Below are positions 30,754-44,714 of a stretch of DNA of 64,000 nt, piece after piece. The stretch is taken from contig JAEVLN010000062.1 of the NCBI GenBank assembly GCA_018350325.1, positions 1 through 64,000 of the forward strand, written 5' to 3'. The stretch comes from Globodera rostochiensis. Taxonomy: Eukaryota > Nematoda > Chromadorea > Rhabditida > Heteroderidae. Both the position numbers and the translations under genes were made by a program. Under the pieces are notes generated by a model that saw nothing but the letters and a program-made list of their open reading frames with translations, did no database searches and was not told the DNA's origin. Numbering within the stretch: position 1 is the first letter of the stretch; every line of letters begins with the position of its first letter.

Positions 30754-32105
30754 TTAAATTATCGGAGTGACTTGGTTTGATTGATGACCAAATAGTGTGC
30801 GAAAAGCGCTGCGATATTGGGCACTAAAAATATGTATTAAATTATATTTTGAATAAATAAAATAATTGTTTCAAAAAGAATCTTTACCTGCAAAAGTAGA
30901 GAACCGGGGCACTGCTTCCGTATGCAATCGAAAGCAAAACAATACAAATTGGGAAAACAAAATATTCAATTGTAAATGCGTCCAAATTGAGTAAGGGCGT
31001 TATGACACGCGCGAAGAAAATATTCTTAAAAAAGTTTTTAAAAATAAAAAGAATATAAGTATTTGTTAGCTAACCAAGATGTAGCATATCAGACCAATCG
31101 ACATCAGAATGCTCAGCAAAATTGTTAACTTTTTCACATTTTCCGGAACTAAACGCAAAAACTAAAATATTTGTTAAACAAAATGTAAAAACTCGATGAT
31201 TTTTGACGCCAAATAATCAGCCAAATCAGTGCGTAACATAAAAATTCGCCACAATATATTATAAAGGCGGAAATATTAGTGAAATTTTGATTTTCGGGTT
31301 GTTGGTTGGGGTCGCCAAGTATGCACATCACTGGCCTAATAAATTATTTTTAAATTAATTTTTGCAAAAATCCTAACTTTTCCCAATTCGATGAGCTTCC
31401 AATATAGGCGCTGAGCCCATTTATTATTGACCTGATGCAACAAATGCTAATGGAAAATTTAAAAGTGACGTATTTTCCATTTGCTTTATACCTTAAACAT
31501 ATTTAATTTACAATTAATAATAGCTTTATCACCATATTGGAAAGATAACTCCGATCAGACGGTCGAGTCCAATGCATATCTGAAGCGTCAAAGCAATTGC
31601 TGTGCCAATTAGGGGAACAATTTGAATATAAAAGCACGCCCGCAGTGTGATGTAATTAAATCCAAACACAAAAATGACAAATTTGACGCAATTTCCAAAA
31701 AGGAGAAATGAGGCAAAAAATGCATACAAAGCGATCAGAATCATGCAAGGCGAATGGAGTGATCTGATCGGATAAGCGTTAACACTTTTTGCAATTCTGA
31801 TCGAAATACGCCAGAAAATTTCAAACTTTGGCATTTTGTTTTTCATAAACACTTCGGTTCTAATAAGGGCATTTCCAAAGCCTTGCTGGCTTAGACTCGA
31901 ATTTTTTTTTACTTTGTTTTAATGGTCACATAGACGAGAGACGAGTTTAGGCCAATTCCGACACAACAAATCATAGCAACGATTCCGTTTGTAATAATTT
32001 CAATGGGAACAAAACCTTTGTTCTTGTAAAGATCGTAAAGCTTAAAAATAGAAATTTCAATTAATTAAACAAATAATAATTAACCGGATCAACGGATGAT
32101 GCCAT
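30754..32105 (-). CDS. nematode seven-TM chemoreceptor-like GPCR (305 aa), copy 2
   Basis: Eight exons: 32085-32105, 31913-32040, 31533-31763, 31378-31491, 31193-31335, 31075-31148, 30888-31024, 30754-30823. All have GT/AG ends and phases that close on a 918 nt frame. The product has seven hydrophobic spans. Landmarks are NSSLVYVTIKTKSL after TM1, SPCMILIALYAFF in TM2, and CIGLDRLIGVIFPIW (DRY-equivalent) after TM3. An extracellular loop with an N-glycosylation sequon (NFT) follows, then a TM7 ending YGSSAPVLYFC. This matches the Srsx/related rhodopsin-like chemoreceptor style of nematodes. The ligand is unknown. No frameshift or stop is seen. Confidence 0.85.
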
Positions 32106-33410
32106 TGTAATTGAGATTTATTATGCTTAATGTATAATCTAAATAAACTTTCCAAACAAATAAGGATTTTGAATTAATGGCTACATTTTTACTATTATTT
32201 GTTTGCCCTTGACAAACACGCCTACACAGTTGCTATGTCAGAATCATTTGCTTTATTAGACTATAATTAAATAAACCTTTAATTAGTGCTATGATGAAAA
32301 ACATATTTTTCTGAATGCTCTAATTTAAATTGTTTATCCGTTGAATAAATTGAATCATTAAATTTGTTTCAAAATTCTAGTCCGGGTGTATTACCCGGAT
32401 TATCCGGCTCCCGATTCGGTCCGATTTCTTGAATCCGGACGGCTGCCAGTAGATGGGGCGGAGACCCCGGGCTACGAAAGAAATCCGCGCCGCGATCCGG
32501 CTTAGGGTCTCGCGTGCGCTCGCGCCGCGGGTTGCCGCCAGAGCGTTGCATTCTTCGCAACGCCAGTTGTGTGTTGGGTTCAAACCCGCTTGAGTGCAAG
32601 CATTTATTTATCGTTTTGCCTAAAGATTTTTTTACCTTTTATCGAAAATTTTGATGATATTTCTTAACAAAAATGCCAAAATAATTTTCAGACGGCGCCT
32701 GTCGGCACCGTCGGGCTCCCTTTCCCAGAAAAATTTCAGATGTTCTTCAGAAAGGTTTCGCGCCAGCAAATCTTGCACAATTTGTTTCCTCACCTTAATT
32801 TGAATATGACTAAATTTACTATTGCGCAAATTTGAGTTAGAGATTTATTTTAAAAAATTGAATATCCAAAATTTTCTTTTTAAAATTGCGGAAATTGCTT
32901 CTTCCTCCGCCCTCCGACTCGCCCCGCTACTTGCTCCGTCATCGCATGCTCGCTGTTGCAGGCTGTCAGCGGACTTTCATTATTATATCCCGGTTTTTGT
33001 TAACGTTTTTTGCTTATTTTCAAAAATTTGAACCGATTTTCAATTCACAATTTTTGATTTTCTATTGACGAATTCGCAATCACTGCATCCAATAACAAAT
33101 TTTCAGATAACTTTTTAAATAAACTATTTTCAAGCAATTTTGACCAGATCTATTAAGTTTAGAAAGGTGTCGAACAGTATATAATATGTGTGATTCCAAA
33201 TCCAAATATTCATTTTAAAATCGATTTAGGCATAGATTGTATGAAAAGTAGTGCACCTAAAAAATTCAGCAATGTGATATATTTTAAAAACATTTTAGTT
33301 TTGTACCAATTTTCTTAACAAACAGTACCAGAATTCTGCTTTCTGGTTTTTAAAAAGGCGACCAGAGCACATCCCTGATGGGCAATGGACGACGTCTACA
33401 AAAGGTTACC
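32106..33410. other. GPCR upstream region and SINE-like/hairpin segments
   Basis: AT-rich 5' flank of the receptor gene, then a GC-rich stretch (32400-32600) ending in a tRNA B-box-like GGGTTCAAACCC near 32577, then a GC-rich hairpin at 32691-32715. No protein gene supported. The same holds in units 3 and 4. Confidence 0.5.
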
Positions 33411-34372
33411 TGGGGCCTATTTCAATTGGATCATATCTCCGATATTTTCCTATGATATGTCATATCTGTGTTTCAATTCCGTCGTATTGACTGGGATATG
33501 ATATCATAGGCAGAGTTTACATACGACGGCTGCGTGTGACACGGCATCATACGCAGAAATCATATGTCATAAGATGCTGTTTCAATTAATTTACCGATAT
33601 GATATCATATTCTACATATGATTTCTCTCCTTACCGTAACCAATAGCCCTTTTACGAAACTAATACCCCTTTCCAAATTCGAAAACGTGATTAAATTAGA
33701 ATTTAGGTCGTAGAATTCAAATCTGACTTTCATTTCGACCAATTTTCGACCCTGACCCGAATTCGAACCATTTTTCGAAAATTCAAAATAGTTTTTCTAG
33801 GGATTTCTAGGCGTAGAATCCGAATCTGACCTCGAGTTCGCCCAATTCAGAATTCCGGACCCGAATTCGAACAATTTTTCGAAAATTCAAAATAGTTTTT
33901 CTAGGGATTTCTAGGCGTAGAATCCGAATCTGACCTCGAGTTCGCCCAATTCAGAATTCCGGACCCGAATTCGAACAATTTTTAGAAATTTTTCGAATTT
34001 TTTTAGCTTTTTTATAAACAGTTTGACGGTATAAATAAAAAAAGCAAAAAAAATTTTTTTCGAAAAATTGTTTGAATTCAGGTTCGGGGTTCGAAATGGT
34101 CAAAATTATTAGGATTCTATGGCCCAGGGGTTCGGGGTTCGGAATTGGTCAAAATAGAAGTCAGATTTGGTTTCTACGACCCCAAAAATCCCTAGGCATG
34201 TGCCGAGGATGATATCACCTGCGATATCATACACATATCTCTGATATCATACCCGATCTAATTGAAACGCACATATTACATCCCCATATGACATATCACG
34301 GGCGGCACATGATTTTTCATACGATTTAATTGAAACAGAAATTTTGCATACGATATGATATCGTATACCGGG
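33411..34372. repeat. foldback AT-rich element, copy 1
   Basis: Both ends carry inverted, related blocks rich in ATATGATATCATA and GTTTCAATT, and the centre has two tandem ~85 bp copies containing TTTCTAGGGATTTCTAGGCG. This looks like a non-autonomous inverted-repeat transposon present in units 2-4 but absent from unit 1. Confidence 0.65.
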
Positions 34373-34517
34373 ACCAACCGGGACTAAATGTACACCCCTA
34401 ATGATGGCATCATCGAGCGACAATTTCAACTTTTTTACTTAGGTCAACAGTATAGTCAGATGGCCTAGTGGTTTGTCGTTTTCCCACCCTAGCATTTTAC
34501 TTTACGAACACACAAAC

Positions 34518-35197
34518 CAGGGATGGGCGGAATTCCGATTTCCGACATTTTTGGGGTGGAATTCCGAGTTCCGATTTCCGAAATTTGGAGCAAAAAGTCG
34601 GAAATTTTCGGAAAAATCGATAATTTTTGGACCAAATCTCTTAACAAATTTAGCTAAAAAGTTCAAAATTTCTCCCGGCGGCGCCTATCGGCACTGCCGG
34701 GCCCCCGCAGCTCCCTAGTGCGTTTGGTCCGGGATTAACCTCAATAAAAATTAAACCCCTAAAAGTGAATTTTGAGCGAGATTTACATTGATGGTGGTTT
34801 AGTGGTGAGTGGTTGGGAGTTGAGTTATAGGTTTGGTTCAGATCTCTGATGTGTAAATGATTTTCCCGATCTGTTAACATCTATATGCTGATTTGTGATG
34901 GAACAATTTTTAAAACTTTTTAAATTTGTCCCAATTAAAAAGCTTTTGATGACAATTTTGAAATTTAACTTTTTTTTAGCACGATTTACAAAAATTATTT
35001 TGTTGAGCGGGAAGAGGGAGGTATCGGCGGTGCCGATAGGCGCCGCCGAGAAAATTTTTTGAAAATAGGCCAATTTTGTTAAAAAATTTTTTCCGATTTC
35101 CGACTTTTTTGGGGTCGGAATTCCGATTTCCGAAATTTTTTTAGGCCTCGGAATTCCGATTTCCGAAATTTTCTGAGGCCGTCGGCGCCCATCCCTG
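34518..35197. mobile_element. hAT-like non-autonomous element, copy 2
   Basis: Same 680 bp element and same flanking ACACAAAC as at 29699, so it was duplicated with the unit and did not insert independently. Confidence 0.88.
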
Positions 35198-35572
35198 ACA
35201 CAAACCACCAGTGCGCAGATAACCCCGACTTTTTTAGAGACATTTTAACTCGCGGATCTTGAATTCATTCAAAAGGCACTTTAGTGCACTCGCGACAAAA
35301 ACCAGTTTTAAAAAGCAATGTTTGAATTCACAGGTAAATTAGTTTTTAATAATTATAAATTAATTGTTCAAATATTGGACAGCTGTAAATTGTTGTTCTT
35401 GATGACCGAATTGTGTGCGAAATGCTTTGTGATATTGGCCGCTCAAATTAGGCATAAATAAATTTAAATTTAAATTCAATATTTATATTCATGATCAGAG
35501 GGTAAAAAGACCAATAGAAATGCATTTTAATAACCAATCGCGTCTTTAAATAAATATCCATGCTTTTGATTG

Positions 35573-36924
35573 TTAAATTATCGGAGTGACTTGGTTTGAT
35601 TGATGACCAAATAGTGTGCGAAAAGCGCTGCGATATTGGGCACTAAAAATATGTATTAAATTATATTTTGAATAAATAAAATAATTGTTTCAAAAAGAAT
35701 CTTTACCTGCAAAAGTAGAGAACCGGGGCACTGCTTCCGTATGCAATCGAAAGCAAAACAATACAAATTGGGAAAACAAAATATTCAATTGTAAATGCGT
35801 CCAAATTGAGTAAGGGCGTTATGACACGCGCGAAGAAAATATTCTTAAAAAAGTTTTTAAAAATAAAAAGAATATAAGTATTTGTTAGCTAACCAAGATG
35901 TAGCATATCAGACCAATCGACATCAGAATGCTCAGCAAAATTGTTAACTTTTTCACATTTTCCGGAACTAAACGCAAAAACTAAAATATTTGTTAAACAA
36001 AATGTAAAAACTCGATGATTTTTGACGCCAAATAATCAGCCAAATCAGTGCGTAACATAAAAATTCGCCACAATATATTATAAAGGCGGAAATATTAGTG
36101 AAATTTTGATTTTCGGGTTGTTGGTTGGGGTCGCCAAGTATGCACATCACTGGCCTAATAAATTATTTTTAAATTAATTTTTGCAAAAATCCTAACTTTT
36201 CCCAATTCGATGAGCTTCCAATATAGGCGCTGAGCCCATTTATTATTGACCTGATGCAACAAATGCTAATGGAAAATTTAAAAGTGACGTATTTTCCATT
36301 TGCTTTATACCTTAAACATATTTAATTTACAATTAATAATAGCTTTATCACCATATTGGAAAGATAACTCCGATCAGACGGTCGAGTCCAATGCATATCT
36401 GAAGCGTCAAAGCAATTGCTGTGCCAATTAGGGGAACAATTTGAATATAAAAGCACGCCCGCAGTGTGATGTAATTAAATCCAAACACAAAAATGACAAA
36501 TTTGACGCAATTTCCAAAAAGGAGAAATGAGGCAAAAAATGCATACAAAGCGATCAGAATCATGCAAGGCGAATGGAGTGATCTGATCGGATAAGCGTTA
36601 ACACTTTTTGCAATTCTGATCGAAATACGCCAGAAAATTTCAAACTTTGGCATTTTGTTTTTCATAAACACTTCGGTTCTAATAAGGGCATTTCCAAAGC
36701 CTTGCTGGCTTAGACTCGAATTTTTTTTTACTTTGTTTTAATGGTCACATAGACGAGAGACGAGTTTAGGCCAATTCCGACACAACAAATCATAGCAACG
36801 ATTCCGTTTGTAATAATTTCAATGGGAACAAAACCTTTGTTCTTGTAAAGATCGTAAAGCTTAAAAATAGAAATTTCAATTAATTAAACAAATAATAATT
36901 AACCGGATCAACGGATGATGCCAT
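35573..36924 (-). CDS. seven-TM GPCR (305 aa), copy 3
   Basis: Offset by exactly 4819 bp from copy 2, with the same eight exons, and essentially identical over the coding region. Intact. The alternative last exon follows at about 35360-35441. Confidence 0.85.
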
Positions 36925-38227
36925 TGTAATTGAGATTTATTATGCTTAATGTATAATCTAAATAAACTTTCCAAACAAATAAGGATTTTGAATTAATGGC
37001 TACATTTTTACTATTATTTGTTTGCCCTTGACAAACACGCCTACACAGTTGCTATGTCAGAATCATTTGCTTTATTAGACTATAATTAAATAAACCTTTA
37101 ATTAGTGCTATGATGAAAAACATATTTTTCTGAATGCTCTAATTTAAATTGTTTATCCGTTGAATAAATTGAATCATTAAATTTGTTTCAAAATTCTAGT
37201 CCGGGTGTATTACCCGGATTATCCGGCTCCCGATTCGGTCCGATTTCTTGAATCCGGACGGCTGCCAGTAGATGGGGCGGAGACCCCGGGCTACGAAAGA
37301 AATCCGCGCCGCGATCCGGCTTAGGGTCTCGCGTGCGCTCGCGCCGCGGGTTGCCGCCAGAGCGTTGCATTCTTCGCAACGCCAGTTGTGTGTTGGGTTC
37401 AAACCCGCTTGAGTGCAAGCATTTATTTATCGTTTTGCCTAAAGATTTTTTTACCTTTTATCGAAAATTTTGATGATATTTCTTAACAAAAATGCCAAAA
37501 TAATTTTCAGACGGCGCCTGTCGGCACCGTCGGGCTCCCTTTCCCAGAAAAATTTCAGATGTTCTTCAGAAAGGTTTCGCGCCAGCAAATCTTGCACAAT
37601 TTGTTTCCTCACCTTAATTTGAATATGACTAAATTTACTATTGCGCAAATTTGAGTTAGAGATTTATTTTAAAAAATTGAATATCCAAAATTTTCTTTTT
37701 AAAATTGCGGAAATTGCTTCTTCCTCCGCCCTCCGACTCGCCCCGCTACTTGCTCCGTCATCGCATGCTCGCTGTTGGCAGGCCGTCAGCGGACTTTCAT
37801 TATTATATCCCGGTTTTTATTAATGTTTTTTGCTTATTTTCAAAAATTTGAACTGATTTTCAATTCACAATTTTTGATTTCTATTGACGAATTCGCAATC
37901 ACTGCATCCAATAACAAATTTTCAGATAACTTTTTAAATAAACTATTTTCAAGCAATTTTGACCAGATCTATTAGGTTTAGAAAGGTGTCGAACAGTATA
38001 TAATATGTGTGATTCCAAATCCAAATATTGATTTTAAAATCGATTTAGGCATAGATTGTATGAAAAGTAGTGCACCTAAAAAATTCAGCAATGTGATATA
38101 TTTTAAAAACATTTTAGTTTTGTACCAATTTTCTTAAAAACAGTACCAGAATTCTGCTTTCTGGTTTTTAAAAAGGCGACCAGAGCACATCCCTGATGGG
38201 CAATGGACGACGTCTACAAAAGGTTAC

Positions 38228-39190
38228 CTGGGGCCTATTTCAATTGGATCATATCTCCGATATTTTCCTATGATATGTCATATCTGTGTTTCAATTCCGT
38301 CGTATTGACTGGGATATGATATCATAGGCAGAGTTTACATACGACGGCTGCGTGTGACACGGCATCATACGCAGAAATCATATGTCATAAGATGCTGTTT
38401 CAATTAATTTACCGATATGATATCATATTCTACATATGATTTCTCTCCTTACCGTAACCAATAGCCCTTTTACGAAACTAATACCCCTTTCCAAATTCGA
38501 AAACGTGATTAAATTAGAATTTAGGTCGTAGAATTCAAATCTGACTTTCATTTCGACCAATTTTCGACCCTGACCCGAATTCGAACCATTTTTCGAAAAT
38601 TCAAAATAGTTTTTCTAGGGATTTCTAGGCGTAGAATCCGAATCTGACCTCGAGTTCGCCCAATTCAGAATTCCGGACCCGAATTCGAACAATTTTTCGA
38701 AAATTCTAAATAGTTTTTCTAGGGATTTCTAGGCGTAGAATCCGAATCTGACCTCGAGTTCGCCCAATTCAGAATTCCGGACCCGAATTCGAACAATTTT
38801 TAGAAATTTTTCGAATTTTTTTAGCTTTTTTATAAACAGTTTGACGGTATAAATAAAAAAAGCAAAAAAAATTTTTTTCGAAAAATTGTTTGAATTCAGG
38901 TTCGGGGTTCGAAATGGTCAAAATTATTAGGATTCTATGGCCCAGGGGTTCGGGGTTCGGAATTGGTCAAAATAGAAGTCAGATTTGGTTTCTACGACCC
39001 CAAAAATCCCTAGGCATGTGCCGAGGATGATATCACCTGCGATATCATACACATATCTCTGATATCATACCCGATCTAATTGAAACGCACATATTACATC
39101 CCCATATGACATATCACGGGCGGCACATGATTTTTCATACGATTTAATTGAAACAGAAATTTTGCATACGATATGATATCGTATACCGGG
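38228..39190. repeat. foldback AT-rich element, copy 2
   Basis: Unit-3 counterpart of 33411-34372, nearly identical. Confidence 0.65.
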
Positions 39191-39335
39191 ACCAACCGGG
39201 ACTAAATGTACACCCCTAATGATGGCATCATCGAGCGACAATTTCAACTTTTTTACTTAGGTCAACAGTATAGTCAGATGGCCTAGTGGTTTGTCGTTTT
39301 CCCACCCTAGCATTTTACTTTACGAACACACAAAC

Positions 39336-40018
39336 CAGGGATGGGCGGAATTCCGATTTCCGACATTTTTGGGGTGGAATTCCGAGTTCCGATTTCCGAA
39401 ATTTGGAGCAAAAAGTCGGAAATTTTCGGAAAAATCGATAATTTTTGGACCAAATCTCTTAACAAATTTAGCTAAAAAGTTCAAAATTTCTCCCGGCGGC
39501 GCCTATCGGCACTGCCGGGCCCCCGCAGCTCCCTAGTGCGTTTGGTCCGGGATTAACCTCAATAAAAATTAAACCCCTAAAAGTGAATTTTGAGCGAGAT
39601 TTACATTGATGGTGGTTTAGTGGTGAGTGGTTGGGAGTTGAGTTATAGGTTTGGTTCAGATCTCTGATGTGTAAATGATTTTCCCGATTTTCTGTTAACA
39701 TCTATATGCTGATTTGTGATGGAACAATTTTTAAAACTTTTTAAATTTGTCCCAATTAAAAAGCTTTTGATGACAATTTTGAAATTTAACTTTTTTTTAG
39801 CACGATTTACAAAAATTATTTTGTTGAGCGGGAAGAGGGAGGTATCGGCGGTGCCGATAGGCGCCGCCGAGAAAATTTTTTGAAAATAGGCCAATTTTGT
39901 TAAAAAATTTTTTCCGATTTCCGACTTTTTTGGGGTCGGAATTCCGATTTCCGAAATTTTTTTAGGCCTCGGAATTCCGATTTCCGAAATTTTCTGAGGC
40001 CGTCGGCGCCCATCCCTG
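39336..40018. mobile_element. hAT-like non-autonomous element, copy 3
   Basis: Unit copy of the element at 29699 with a 3 bp length difference; the 8 bp flanking duplication is kept. Confidence 0.88.
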
Positions 40019-40393
40019 ACACAAACCACCAGTGCGCAGATAACCCCGACTTTTTTAGAGACATTTTAACTCGCGGATCTTGAATTCATTCAAAAGGCAC
40101 TTTAGTGCACTCGCGACAAAAACCAGTTTTAAAAAGCAATGTTTGAATTCACAGGTAAATTAGTTTTTAATAATTATAAATTAATTGTTCAAATATTGGA
40201 CAGCTGTAAATTGTTGTTCTTGATGACCGAATTGTGTGCGAAATGCTTTGTGATATTGGCCGCTCAAATTAGGCATAAATAAATTTAAATTTAAATTCAA
40301 TATTTATATTCATGATCAGAGGGTAAAAAAACCACTAGAAATGCATTTTAATAACCAATCGCGTCTTTAAATAAATATCCATGCTTTTGATTG

Positions 40394-41744
40394 TTAAATT
40401 ATCGGAGTGACTTGGTTTGATTGATGACCAAATAGTGTGCGAAAAGCGCTGCGATATTGGGCACTAAAAATATGTATTAAATTATATTTTGAATAAATAA
40501 AATAATTGTTTCAAAAAGAATCTTTACCTGCAAAAGTAGAGAACCGGGGCACTGCTTCCGTATGCAATCGAAAGCAAAACAATACAAATTGGGAAAACAA
40601 AATATTCAATTGTAAATGCGTCCAAATTGAGTAAGGGCGTTATGACACGCGCGAAGAAAATATTCTTAAAAAAGTTTTTAAAAATAAAAAGAATATAATT
40701 ATTTGTTAGCTAACCAAGATGTAGCATATCAGACCAATCGACATCAGAATGCTCAGCAAAATTGTTAACTTTTTCACATTTTCCGGAACTAAACGCAAAA
40801 ACTAAAATATTTGTTGAACAAAATGTAAAAACTCGATGATTTTTGACGCCAAATAATCAGCCAAATCAGTGCGTAACATAAAAATTCGCCACAATATATT
40901 ATAAAGGCGGAAATATTAGTGAAATTTTGATTTTCGGGTTGTTGGTTGGGGTCGCCAAGTATGCACATCACTGGCCTTAAATTATTTTTAAATTAATTTT
41001 TGCAAAAATCCTAACTTTTCCCAATTCGATGAGCTTCCAATATAGGCGCTGAGCCCATTTATTATTGACCTGATGCAACAAATGCTAATGGAAAATTTAA
41101 AAGTGACGTATTTTCCATTTGCTTTATACCTTAAAAAATATTTAATTTACAAGTAATAATAGCTTTATCACCAGATTGGAAAGATAACTCCGATCAGACG
41201 GTCGAGTCCAATGCATAGCTGAAGCGTCAAAGCAATTGCTGTGCCAATTAGGGGAACAATTTGTATATAAAAGCACGTCCGCAGTGTGATGTAATTAAAT
41301 CCAAACACAAAAATGACGAATTTGACGCAATTTCCAAAAAGGAGAAATGAGGCAAAAAATGCATACAAAGCGATCAGAATCATGCAAGGAGAATGGAGTG
41401 ATCTGATCGGATAAGCGTTAACACTTTTTGCAATTCTGATCGAAATACGCTAGAAAATTTCAAACTTTGGCATTTTGTTTTTCATAAACACTTCGGTTCT
41501 AATAAGGCCATTTCCAAAGCCTTGCTGGCTTAGACTCGAATTTTTTTTTACTTTGTTTTGATGGTCACATAGACGAGAGACGAGTTTAGGCCAATTCCGA
41601 CACAACAAATCATAGCAACGATTCCGTTTGTAATAATTTCAATGGGAACAAAACCTTTGTTCTTGTAAAGATCGTAAAGCTTAAAAATAGAAATTTCAAT
41701 TAATTAAACAAATAATAATTAACCGGATCATCGGATGATGCCAT
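40394..41744 (-). CDS. seven-TM GPCR, copy 4
   Basis: Same eight-exon structure in unit 4, with several substitutions relative to copies 2 and 3 (for example MASSDDP at the start, ITLRTC and ALTLQLC in TM3). Splice sites are kept, including a changed but valid acceptor before exon 5, and no disrupting indel was found. This copy is the most diverged of the minus-strand group and may represent an older duplication. Confidence 0.8.
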
Positions 41745-42949
41745 TGTAATTGAGATTTATTATGCTTAATGTATAATCTAAATAAACTTTCCAAACAAAT
41801 AAGGATTTTGAATTAATGGCTACATTTTTACTATTATTTGTTTGCCCTTGACAAAACACGCCTACACAGTTGCTATGTCAGAATTATTTGCATTCGATTA
41901 GACTATAATTAAATAAACCTTTAATTAGTGCTATGATGAAAAACATATTTTTCTGAATGCTCTAATTTAAATTGTTTATCCGTTGAATAAATTGAATCAT
42001 TAAATTTGTTTCAAAATTCTAGTCCGGGTGTATTACCCGGATTATCCGGCTCCCAATTCGGTCCGATTTCTTGAATCCGGACGGCTGCCAATAGATGGGG
42101 CGGAGACCCCGGGCTACGAAAGAAATCCGCGCCGCGATCCGGCTTAGGGTCTCGCGTGCGCTCGCGCCGCGGGTTGCCGCCAGAGCGTTGCATTCTTCGC
42201 AACGCCAGTTGTGTGTTGGGTTCAAACCCGCTTGAGTGCAAGCATTTATTTATCGTTTTGCCTAAAGATTTTTTACCTTTTATCGAAAATTTTGATGATA
42301 TTTCTTAACAAAAATGCCAAAATAATTTTCAGACGGCGCCTGTCGGCACCGTCGGGCTCCCTTTCCCAGAAAAATTTCAGATGTTCTTCAGAAAGGTTCT
42401 CGCCTTTTAAAATTGCGGAAATTGCTTCTTCCTCCGCCCTCCGACTCGCCCCGCTACTTGCTCCGTCATCGCATGCTCGCTGTTGCAGGCTGTCAGCGGA
42501 CTTTCATTATTATATCCCGGTTTTTGTTAACGTTTTTTGCTTATTTTCAAAAATTTGAACCGATTTTCAATTCACAATTTTTGATTTTCTATTGACGAAT
42601 TCGCAATCACTGCATCCAATAACAAATTTTCAGATAAATTAAATAAACTATTTTCAAGCAATTTTGACCAGATCTATTAGGTTTAGAAAGGTGTCGAACA
42701 GTATATAACATGTGTGATTCCAAATCCAAATATTGATTTTAAAATCGATTTAGGCATAGATTGTATGAAAAGTAGTGCACCTAAAAAATTCAGCAATGTG
42801 ATATATTTTAAAAACATTTTAGTTTTGTACCAATTTTCTTAACAAACAGTACCAGAATTCTGCTTTCTGGTTTTTAAAAAGGCGACCAGAGCACATCCCT
42901 GATGGGCAATGGACGACGTCTACAAAAGGTTACCTGGGGCCTATTTCAA

Positions 42950-43340
42950 TTGTGTCATATCTCCGATATTTTCCTATGATATGTCATATCTGTGTTTCAA
43001 TTCCGTCGTATTGACTGGGATATATATCATAGGCAGAGTTTACATACGACGGCTGCGTGTGACACGGCATCATACGCAGAAATCATATGTCATAAAATGC
43101 TGTTTCAATTAATTTACCGATATGATATCATATTCTACATATGATTTCTCTCCTTACCGTAACCAATAGCCCTTTTACGAAACTAATACCCCTTTCCAAA
43201 TTCGAAAACGTGATTAAATTAGAATTTAGGTTTTCGACCAATTTTCGAACCCCTGACCCGAATTAATTTTTCGAAAATTCAAAATAGTTTTTCTAGGGAT
43301 TTCTAGGCGTAGAATCCGAATCTGACCTCGAGTTTGTGAG
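42950..43340. repeat. truncated foldback element, unit 4
   Basis: Left part of the foldback element, ending abruptly at GACCTCGAGTTTGTGAGC near 43340, where the array stops. Confidence 0.6.
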
Positions 43341-43389
43341 CTAGAAATGTCAGAAGTTTCCTTTCAGCATTCAATTTTTTCTTTTTAGC

Positions 43390-43615
43390 TTAAGGTATAA
43401 TTTACGCTTTCCAAACAAATAAGGATTTTATGAATGGCTACATTTTTATGACAAGCCTTCACAGTTGATATGTCAGAATCATTATCATTTGCATTCGATT
43501 AGACTATAATTAAATAAACCTTTCATTAGTGCTATATAAAAAACAACATATTTTTCTAAATGCTCTAATTTAAATTACTTATTCATTGAATAAATTGCAT
43601 CTTTAAATTTTTTTT
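43390..43615. repeat. remnant of a further GPCR unit
   Basis: Diverged copy of the region just upstream of the receptor genes (compare 41770-42005: TTCCAAACAAATAAGGATTT and GACTATAATTAAATAAACC), so the array once extended further. Confidence 0.7.
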
Positions 43616-44714
43616 CAAGTCTGCGGATTTGTTTTGTATTTTCCGCAATTTGGATCCGCAATTGGTTTTCGGATGAAAATTTTTCAAAACGAATACTTTT
43701 TAAATACTCAACAGTTCCGGTTTTTGTCTAACCAAAGGGGGGGGGGCCCTTTTAAACTTGGAAAAATTACCTTATTTATAAAATTTTGGTTGCCAATCTT
43801 TTAAGAATCAAAAATTTTCTCGACTCGCCGACCCCCCTCCCCCAGAAGTGAAGCAGAATTCGCAATTTTTTTCGAAAATCGGCAAAAAAGGGATGGGGGT
43901 CGGCGGTGCCGATAGGCGCCGCCGAGAAATTTTGAATTTGCAACCACATTTAAAAATCCGGTCATTTTTTGAAGCTTTTTAGGAAATATTCGGGAATTTT
44001 TTTTGAGATTTAACGAATTTGTTGAGAAAATTAGTCCAATTTACCAATTTTACAAAGAAAAATTGGATTTCAGTGATTTGTTAGAATTCGAAATTGCGAA
44101 TTTATCTGTTTTATACACTGTCGGTCTTAAAATAATTTGGAATTAATTACATCGGCCCAGTTTCCATCAGTTAATGATTTTTAAAAATGCCAATCAATAA
44201 CGTGTCATTTATGTGTTCTTACTACATACATCAATACACGTCATTATTATCGACCCTTATGCTTTTTTCAATAAAATAATAAGTAAAAAAATATAAAAAT
44301 CAATTTTTTATCCATTTTACGATAATGGAAAATATTAATATTGGTTTCAATTCTATTAAAATTACATAATTTTGAACAGATTTTCCAATTTTGTAAATCG
44401 CTTGAATGTTTAAAAACCAATTATTATTTTTCAAAATTATCAGTTTCAAAATGAAGTTTTTGTTTATGTGTAATGAATAACATTAATTAATCTTTATTAC
44501 GCAAAATTTTTATTAATATGTTTCATCAAGAAATTTAAGATTTTATTATTAATAACAAGTACGATATTAGCATATAAATAAATATCCATTTTATCAATAA
44601 ATTCAGTGAATCAATTCAATTATCAATATGTTAAATATTTAGTTTTTTATAATTGTAGATTTATTTATTAATTTGAATAAGAGAAATGTTATTTTTAGCT
44701 AAATAATCAAGAGA
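43616..44714. other. AT-rich intergenic with one GC hairpin
   Basis: No gene. Contains a C-tract, and at 43893-43926 the GGCGGTGCC-GATA-GGCGCCGCC hairpin. Confidence 0.6.

Larger units (their letters stand above)
27034..43340. repeat. tandem array of ~4.82 kb units
   Basis: The marker GCGTAACATAAAAATTCGCC recurs at 27034, 31231, 36050 and 40871, giving periods of 4197, 4819 and 4821 bp. Units 2 and 3 are almost identical. Unit 1 is shorter because 28255-29548 replaces the ~1.9 kb segment found in the others, and unit 4 is more diverged and breaks off near 43340. Each unit comprises a GPCR gene, a hAT-like element, and (units 2-4) a foldback AT-rich segment. Confidence 0.93.

Noticed and set aside
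32369..32599. 76-aa and 68-aa minus-strand ORFs repeated in each unit
   Set aside because: Conserved only because the unit is duplicated; they lie in a GC-rich SINE-like segment and two frames are equally open.
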